Source: an uncultured Bacteroides sp. | GTDB lineage: Bacteria; Bacteroidota; Bacteroidia; Bacteroidales; Bacteroidaceae | Length of the DNA stretch: 28,956 nucleotides | Reading direction: 5' to 3' | NCBI GenBank assembly: GCA_900556845.1 | Contig: USQO01000021.1 | Location: 1 to 28,956 of the forward strand | In this document: piece by piece, positions 24,298 through 28,956 of the stretch | Numbering within the stretch: the first letter of the stretch is position 1 | Layout: each line of letters begins with the position of its first letter | Notes under the pieces: generated by a model | Database searches by the model: none | Told to the model about the DNA's origin: nothing | What the model saw: only the letters and a program-made list of their open reading frames with translations | Position numbers and translations under genes: made by a program

Positions 24298-25614
24298 TTA
24301 TTTGGTAGTCAGCTCTACAATGCAGTCAATGTCCGGCTGCAACCCTGCTGTAGACAACACAACTCCTTCTTTGGTACGCTTGAACTTAACAGCCTGTTTC
24401 GAATCAAAAGATACGGCTTTCTTCACTTTGCAATCCAGCGGCAGTGCAATTTCGTCCGGCATCTTGTCGGTCAGGATATGGACATAAAGCTTGTCCCCTT
24501 TACGTGTAGTAGTACCCCAGTCGGCCGTATGAACATCTCCGGCTGTTGTTCCGTAAATAGTCTCGCCATACTTCTTCATCCATTCGCCCATTCCTTTCAT
24601 ACGCTCCACTGCTACGGCAGGCAATTCCCCGTTAGCCTGCGGGCCGATGTTCATCAGGAGATTGGCACCTTTACCCGCTGCCTTAACCAGCAAGCGAACC
24701 AAAACCGGGACCGACTTATAATCCTGGTCTTTGATACGGTACCCCCACATACCATTCATTGTCTCGCAAGTCTCCAAAGGTAACTTACCGATTGTAGAGC
24801 CAGCCGAAAATCCTGCTTTATTCTCTCCCGGCAGATCTCTCTCAAACATCTGGAAATCCTCACCCGGATTAGGAGCCTTATGATGGTTGTTACCAATCAG
24901 ACAGTCCGGCTGCAACTTATGAATCAAAGCATACTGCTTGCCCAACTGCCAGTCAAAATTATCCGGCTGATCCCACATTCCGTCAAACCAGATGGCACCG
25001 ATAGGGCCATAGTTCGTCAGAAGTTCGGTCAACTGATTATTCATAAATTCATAATAAGATTTCCATTCGCCATGCCCCTTTCTTCCGGTTCCTTTACCTG
25101 TTCTGCCCAACGGATAATAATCCTCACGTGTCCAGTCCAGATGCGAGTAATACAAATGAAGTTTAATTCCCTGCTTACGACATTCTTCTGCCAGCTCCTT
25201 CACGATATCTCTTTTAAAAGGAGAAGCATCTATAATATCGTAGTCGGAATATTTTGTATCAAACATGGAAAAACCATCGTGATGACGCGTAGTAAAGCAA
25301 ATGTACTTGGCTCCCGAAGCCTTGATAGCAGCCACCCATTCGGCAGCATTAAACTTAGACGGATAAAAGCCAGAAGCAGCTTTAGCGTATTCGTGACAGT
25401 CCAGGTTGGCATCATTCATATACCATTCCCCCTGGGCAAACATACTATAGATACCCCAATGCAGGAAGATACCCAGTTTACTGTCGCTGAACTCCTGACG
25501 CGCTTTCAGGTTTCCTTCCGAAGGAGTATACCCCTCTTGTGCAACTACATTGCTTGTTCCCAGCAATGCTCCCAAACACAATCCCAAAAATTTGTTTTTC
25601 GTAGAAAAATTCAT
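24298..25614 (-). CDS. Alpha-L-fucosidase, GH29
   Basis: A 438-residue exported glycoside hydrolase that removes terminal alpha-linked fucose from glycans such as mucin, milk or N-glycan chains. A signal peptide covers about residues 1-25 (cleavage near NVVAQ), with no lipobox, so it should be periplasmic. GH29 hallmarks: KLGIFLHWGIYSMFAQGEWY, FTTRHHDGFSMFDTKYSDYD, and nucleophile Asp211 in GAIWFDGMWDQ. NLLMNIGPQANGELP follows near residue 320, then a short beta-sandwich C-terminal domain. The GH29-A or GH29-B subfamily, and so linkage preference, cannot be settled here. It lies 48 nt after corA without a recognisable promoter; no SusC/SusD pair is in the window. Confidence 0.95.
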   Translation of the reverse strand: MNFSTKNKFLGLCLGALLGTSNVVAQEGYTPSEGNLKARQEFSDSKLGIFLHWGIYSMFAQGEWYMNDANLDCHEYAKAASGFYPSKFNAAEWVAAIKASGAKYICFTTRHHDGFSMFDTKYSDYDIIDASPFKRDIVKELAEECRKQGIKLHLYYSHLDWTREDYYPLGRTGKGTGRKGHGEWKSYYEFMNNQLTELLTNYGPIGAIWFDGMWDQPDNFDWQLGKQYALIHKLQPDCLIGNNHHKAPNPGEDFQMFERDLPGENKAGFSAGSTIGKLPLETCETMNGMWGYRIKDQDYKSVPVLVRLLVKAAGKGANLLMNIGPQANGELPAVAVERMKGMGEWMKKYGETIYGTTAGDVHTADWGTTTRKGDKLYVHILTDKMPDEIALPLDCKVKKAVSFDSKQAVKFKRTKEGVVLSTAGLQPDIDCIVELTTK

Positions 25615-25662
25615 AGTATTATTATTGTTGTTTATATAAAAAAAATTATTTCCCCCATTATC

Positions 25663-26703
25663 TTAGTACCACTTTTTCCGCTTGAAATAGAAAAACACCA
25701 GTACCGTTACCGTGAATAAGATAGTCCATGCCACGGCATAGCCATAATCCCATTCCAGTTCCGGCATCCGTTTGAAGTTCATCCCCCATACACCGGTAAA
25801 GAAAGTAAGCGGAATAAATAACGTAGAAACCACCGTCAGTTGCTTCATAATGTTATTCATCCGCAAGTCGTTATTAGAAAGATACAAGTCCACCAATGCC
25901 GTAATCGAATCGCGGCAACTGTCCAAAGACTGTAAAACAAACTGCAAATGGTCGTTTACATCGTTAAAGAAAGGAATATTGTCTTCCTTTATCAGCGGAT
26001 TGCCCGGTCTGCGAAGAATATTCATCTGCTCCTTCAGCGGAGTGATTGTTTTCTTCAGCAAACGATACTGGCGTCTGTAAAGCTGAATATCACCGATTTC
26101 GGTCATACTTCCCCCCAGATTATCAAGCAACGATTCCTCCAAATCCTCCAGCTCATCTTCCAGACTCGACAGGACGGTCATGTAGTTTCCCATAACACTG
26201 TTCAGCAAAATACTCAACAAGAAATCAGACGAGCGTTCCCTCACTTTCAGCACATTGTTTTTAAGGGCAGTCCATACGTTGTCAAAAAAATTGGTCTCAC
26301 GGTCTACAAAGGTTAAAACGTATTTGTATCCCTGGATAACAGACAACTGATGAGGAATGAAAGTACCATTTTCTGTCGGAACCAATAATTTGATGATAAA
26401 AACATTATAGTCGTCGTGCTGTTCAATTTTCGTAAGGTGACGCACATTCATGATGTCCTGCGCAACCAGAAAGTCAATGCCATAGTAATTGCAGACCGAC
26501 TCCACAAGCGATGTATCCTTCAGCCCATGCACTTGCAGCCAGCTTATATGGTCATCATCCAGCAATGGCAACACTTCTTCCCAATTACTCGCATCATTTA
26601 TCTGCACACCTGCCGAATTATATGTACAGAGGTGCAAATGGGTTTCGAGCGCATTCCCCCCACTGTACTTCAGTTCATCATCCAATAAATTATTTCTCAC
26701 CAT
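25663..26703 (-). CDS. corA: CorA-family Mg2+/Co2+ transporter
   Basis: A 346-residue divalent-cation channel, expected to act as a homopentamer in the inner membrane. A large N-terminal cytoplasmic domain with long helices (for example LSSLEDELEDLEESLLDNL) leads to two C-terminal membrane helices. The pore signature GMN occurs in FFTGVWGMNFKRMPELEW, and the C-terminus ends in a basic KRKKWY. The ATG at 26703 is chosen. The frame is open to TTG codons at 26775/26778, with the -7 box at 26824, so a 24-residue N-terminal extension is possible. It may be co-transcribed with the downstream fucosidase, though the two have no obvious shared role. Confidence 0.92.
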   Translation of the reverse strand: MVRNNLLDDELKYSGGNALETHLHLCTYNSAGVQINDASNWEEVLPLLDDDHISWLQVHGLKDTSLVESVCNYYGIDFLVAQDIMNVRHLTKIEQHDDYNVFIIKLLVPTENGTFIPHQLSVIQGYKYVLTFVDRETNFFDNVWTALKNNVLKVRERSSDFLLSILLNSVMGNYMTVLSSLEDELEDLEESLLDNLGGSMTEIGDIQLYRRQYRLLKKTITPLKEQMNILRRPGNPLIKEDNIPFFNDVNDHLQFVLQSLDSCRDSITALVDLYLSNNDLRMNNIMKQLTVVSTLFIPLTFFTGVWGMNFKRMPELEWDYGYAVAWTILFTVTVLVFFYFKRKKWY

Positions 26704-26823
26704 TTCCTCATCTTTTTTGCTGAATAAGCACAAATCTACAGTCTTTTCTTGAGTTTTCAATCCGAAAGGCAACAAATCTTTCTAAAATAATTAATTTTAC
26801 GGAGCTTTCAGACTGTATCATTC

Positions 26824-26831
26824 CAAAGATA
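26824..26831 (-). promoter_or_regulatory. -7 box for corA
   Basis: Minus-strand TATCTTTG, a full match to TAnnTTTG. It lies 120 nt before the chosen ATG and 48 nt before the alternative TTG at 26775, so there is a long leader or a non-ATG start. I could not make out a convincing Mg2+-sensor fold in the leader by eye. Confidence 0.5.
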
Positions 26832-26940
26832 AACTTGCATCATTAAAGTGCCGTATCTTCCACACTAAAAAGATAAGAGTTTGTCTCACGAATGACACAG
26901 TAGACATATACGGAAATAATCACTTAAAACACCATATATT

Positions 26941-27540
26941 ATGCAGACAGAAAAAGAAAAAGCCGCTGCCGGATTGATTTACGATGCCAACAACGACCAC
27001 GAGCTGCAACAGGAAATGTTGCAGACCCGCCAGAAATTACATATATACAATCAGCTGGGCCCCGAGCAGGCTGCGAAAAGAGACGAGCTTATCCGGTCTA
27101 TCCTACATTTGGGAGAAAACGGCTGTATCATCTCCCCATTTTATTGCGATTACGGATACCATATCCATATAGGAGACAACTTTTTTGCCAACACCAACCT
27201 GGTCATCCTTGACGGGGCTGATGTTACCATCGGTAACAACGTATTCATAGCCCCCGGAGTAGGAATTTATACTGCCGGCCATCCGCTTGATGTGGCGAGA
27301 CGGAACCAAGGGTTGGAATACGCCTATCCCATCACCATCGGCAACAATGTGTGGATTGGTGCCCAATGCGTTATTCTTCCCGGTGTCACAATAGGCGACA
27401 ACAGCGTAATTGCGGCCGGCTCTGTGGTCAACCGCGATATTCCATCCGGAGTACTGGCAGCCGGAAACCCTTGCAAGGTTATTCGCGAAATAGACCAGGA
27501 AGCAGAAGTCCGGCGTACCAACTATAAACCCCGCAAATAA
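26941..27540 (+). CDS. Maltose/galactoside O-acetyltransferase family protein
   Basis: A 199-residue cytoplasmic acetyl-CoA-dependent sugar O-acetyltransferase of the Maa/LacA/NodL group. The N-terminal maltose-acetyltransferase helices (EKEKAAAGLIYDANNDHELQQEM) are followed by left-handed beta-helix hexapeptide repeats (about 70-185). These include the catalytic-His segment YTAGHPLDVARRNQGLEYAYPITIGNNVWIGAQCVILPGVTIGDNSVIAAGSVV. The acceptor sugar is unknown. The last codons and stop lie within a hairpin shared with the convergent sulfatase-maturase gene. It has no clear -7 box upstream. Confidence 0.93.
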   Translation: MQTEKEKAAAGLIYDANNDHELQQEMLQTRQKLHIYNQLGPEQAAKRDELIRSILHLGENGCIISPFYCDYGYHIHIGDNFFANTNLVILDGADVTIGNNVFIAPGVGIYTAGHPLDVARRNQGLEYAYPITIGNNVWIGAQCVILPGVTIGDNSVIAAGSVVNRDIPSGVLAAGNPCKVIREIDQEAEVRRTNYKPRK

Positions 27541-27557
27541 TTGCGGGGCTTATAGTT
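27520..27557. terminator. Hairpin spanning the stop codons of two convergent genes
   Basis: AACTATAAACCCCGCAA (27520-27536) pairs with TTGCGGGGCTTATAGTT (27541-27557): 17 positions with one mismatch and a 4-nt ATAA loop. The loop holds the TAA of the acetyltransferase gene. The right arm overlaps the stop of the maturase gene. No long T-run, so terminator strength is uncertain. Confidence 0.75.
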
Positions 27558-28785
27558 ATAATTCACCGTTGCGTATGGCATCCATGACATTGGCAGGCGG
27601 CCGTTGCGCCAGCAGTTCCTTTTTCATGAAATCCATGTAGGGTGCCACATGGTCGAAGAATTTATAATAACCTTTACACAAATAATTCAGTCCCGGCTCA
27701 CCGGTTTCGGTGTGCATAAAACGGTTCTTCGGACACTCACCGTTACAGGCAAACAAATACTCGCACGCACGGCACTGTCCGGGCAAGGAATCCTGTTTCA
27801 TCTGGCCGAACTTCATCTGGCGTTCAGAGTACATCATCTCTACCAACGTCTTTTCATAGATATTGCCCAGCTTGAATTCCGGAAATACAAAATGGTCACA
27901 CGTATAAACATCCCCATTGAATTCCATCACACCGGCATGGCCGCAAGTCTTTGCCATCGAACAGACGCCAGGCTGCTCGCCCACCCAGTTGGCCAACGTA
28001 GAATCGAACAACTGTATGAAATAAGTACCCACGTCATTGCGCACCCATTCATCGAAAATGGTACATAAGAAGTTTCCCCACTGCTCCGGCGAAACCGAAA
28101 AATCGGCCAGGCGGTCGCCTTCCTGCAACGGAGTAGCCAGATAGCGTCCGTCGGCATGGCGCGAGATTCGCTCTACGATAGGCGCAAACTGTATATAATG
28201 GCAGTTCAGCTCCTTAAAGAAGTGGTAAAAGTCCAGCGGGTAGTCGGCGTTATAATCGTTTACCACCGCCATGGCATTCCATTCTACACCATGCTTGTTC
28301 AGCAGTTCGATTCCGCGCATCACCTTCACAAACGAAGGTCTTCCCTGCTTGTTCTTCCGGTATTCGTCGTGAAACTCCTGCGGACCGTCTATCGATATAC
28401 CTACCAGCCAGTTATTCTGTCGGAAGAATTCGCACCATTCGTCGGTAAGCAAAGTTCCGTTCGTCTGGATACAGTTGTCGATGGTCCGTCCGTTTGCATA
28501 GCGTTTCTGCAGTTCTACGGCACGCTTGTAGAAACTCAGCGGCCTCATCAGCGTCTCACCGCCGTGCCAGGTGAACAAGACCTGCGGCATGGTCTGCGAC
28601 TGGATATACTCTTTTATAAAACGTTCCAGCAATTCATCACTCATCACATACTTGGATGCAGCATTCTTATAGAGATTGACCTTTTCCAGATAATAGCAAT
28701 AATCGCAAGCCAGGTTACATACGGCTCCTACAGGCTTGGTCATGACATATAGGGGACGTGCAAAAGGTGCAAAGGTTTGTTCCAT
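27556..28785 (-). CDS. anSME: Anaerobic sulfatase-maturating enzyme (radical SAM/SPASM)
   Basis: A 409-residue radical-SAM enzyme that converts the active-site Cys or Ser of type I sulfatases to formylglycine without oxygen; cytoplasmic. It has the SAM cluster motif Cys23-x3-Cys27-x2-Cys30 (CNLACDYCYYL), GGETLMR, and the SISIDGP-like segment GISIDGPQEFHD. The C-terminal SPASM domain supplies auxiliary-cluster cysteines (CSMAKTCGHAG, YTCDHFVFPE, CRACEYLFACNGECPKNR). YTCDHF includes the Asp thought to act in catalysis. It matches Bacteroides anSME (chuR in B. thetaiotaomicron) in length. No sulfatase gene is in the window, so it serves sulfatases elsewhere, probably in growth on sulfated host glycans. 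Confidence 0.95.
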   Translation of the reverse strand: MEQTFAPFARPLYVMTKPVGAVCNLACDYCYYLEKVNLYKNAASKYVMSDELLERFIKEYIQSQTMPQVLFTWHGGETLMRPLSFYKRAVELQKRYANGRTIDNCIQTNGTLLTDEWCEFFRQNNWLVGISIDGPQEFHDEYRKNKQGRPSFVKVMRGIELLNKHGVEWNAMAVVNDYNADYPLDFYHFFKELNCHYIQFAPIVERISRHADGRYLATPLQEGDRLADFSVSPEQWGNFLCTIFDEWVRNDVGTYFIQLFDSTLANWVGEQPGVCSMAKTCGHAGVMEFNGDVYTCDHFVFPEFKLGNIYEKTLVEMMYSERQMKFGQMKQDSLPGQCRACEYLFACNGECPKNRFMHTETGEPGLNYLCKGYYKFFDHVAPYMDFMKKELLAQRPPANVMDAIRNGEL

Positions 28786-28927
28786 TATTCTTGTTTTAGT
28801 TATTAGTATACGAAAAAAATAGCGTGTACAAAATAATAAAATAAAATCCAGTTAAACACCATGTTGAGCTAAAATATCTAAGTATATAGCCTTATATACG
28901 TAATTCTTTCTCATACAAATACTATAT
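28786..28927. promoter_or_regulatory. Upstream region of the sulfatase-maturase gene
   Basis: An AT-rich 142-bp stretch with no ORF. A near-match to the -7 box (minus-strand TTATTTTG, 28836-28829) lies 43 nt before the ATG. A small palindrome, GTATATA-GCCT-TATATAC (28882-28899), lies further up. Genomic sequence stops at 28927. Confidence 0.35.
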
Positions 28928-28956
28928 CTGTCTCTTATACACATCTCCGAGCCCAC
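28928..28956 (-). other. Illumina Nextera adapter (artefact)
   Basis: These 29 bases are the reverse complement of bases 20-48: the Tn5 mosaic end followed by part of the read-2 adapter. They are untrimmed library sequence, so the contig end is not a biological boundary. Confidence 0.98.

Noticed and set aside
28882..28899. GTATATA/TATATAC palindrome as an operator for the maturase gene
   Set aside because: It is short, AT-only in an AT-rich region, and could easily occur by chance; kept only as a note.
20..28956. 29-bp terminal inverted repeats suggesting a composite transposon spanning the window
   Set aside because: The repeats are the Nextera adapter with the Tn5 mosaic end, and bases 1-14 are P7 primer and index. 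No transposase gene is present.

Overview
This is a contig of about 29 kb from a gut Bacteroidales bacterium, most likely Bacteroides or Phocaeicola. The gene families point there: a NigD-like lipoprotein, DUF4827, an anaerobic sulfatase maturase, a GH29 fucosidase, a LytS/LytTR pair with a TPR sensor, and an ECF sigma factor beside a beta-barrel anti-sigma protein. Most gene starts also lie 23-33 nt after a Bacteroidota -7 box (TAnnTTTG). The membrane pyrophosphatase carries, at identical numbering, the four residues (T90, F94, D146, M176) I recall as diagnostic of the Na+,H+-pumping subfamily of B. vulgatus. Species cannot be fixed from sequence alone. Both contig ends are Illumina Nextera adapter (1-48 and 28928-28956), so genomic DNA is 49-28927 and the first gene is cut.

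Layout. 49-1557: 3' part of a reverse rubrerythrin (peroxide defence), a terminator, then a secreted GH73-LysM peptidoglycan hydrolase on the minus strand. 1696-4970: cytidine deaminase, a TPR/LytS-type sensor kinase and a LytTR response regulator, apparently one operon. 5046-9044: a YbiT-type ABC-F ATPase (-) diverging from hppA (+). 9314-10780: an orphan kinase-like membrane protein that has lost its phospho-acceptor His. 10884-16777 (-): rpe, comEC, a DHH phosphoesterase (nrnA type), a DUF4827 lipoprotein and a GlmM-like mutase. 16849-18704 (-): ECF sigma factor followed by a dual-membrane anti-sigma/beta-barrel protein. 18845-19600 (+): a NigD-like lipoprotein diverging from the sigma gene. 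19698-23063 (-): sua5, CLC transporter and fmt. 23208-24287 (+): dinB. 24298-26703 (-): corA and GH29 alpha-fucosidase. 26941-27540 (+): sugar O-acetyltransferase. 27556-28785 (-): anaerobic sulfatase maturase.

How it fits together. Most genes are chromosomal housekeeping functions (translation initiation and tRNA modification, envelope precursors, ion homeostasis, DNA repair). Three modules look regulatory: the cdd-linked two-component system, the orphan kinase-like protein, and the sigma/anti-sigma operon. The last shares an 11-bp inverted sequence with the divergent lipoprotein gene, which suggests one envelope-linked regulon. Fucosidase and sulfatase maturase fit growth on host glycans. 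No tRNA, rRNA, CRISPR array, insertion sequence or prophage was seen. No gene-free stretch exceeds 300 bp; the largest, 9045-9313, holds a hairpin and a promoter.
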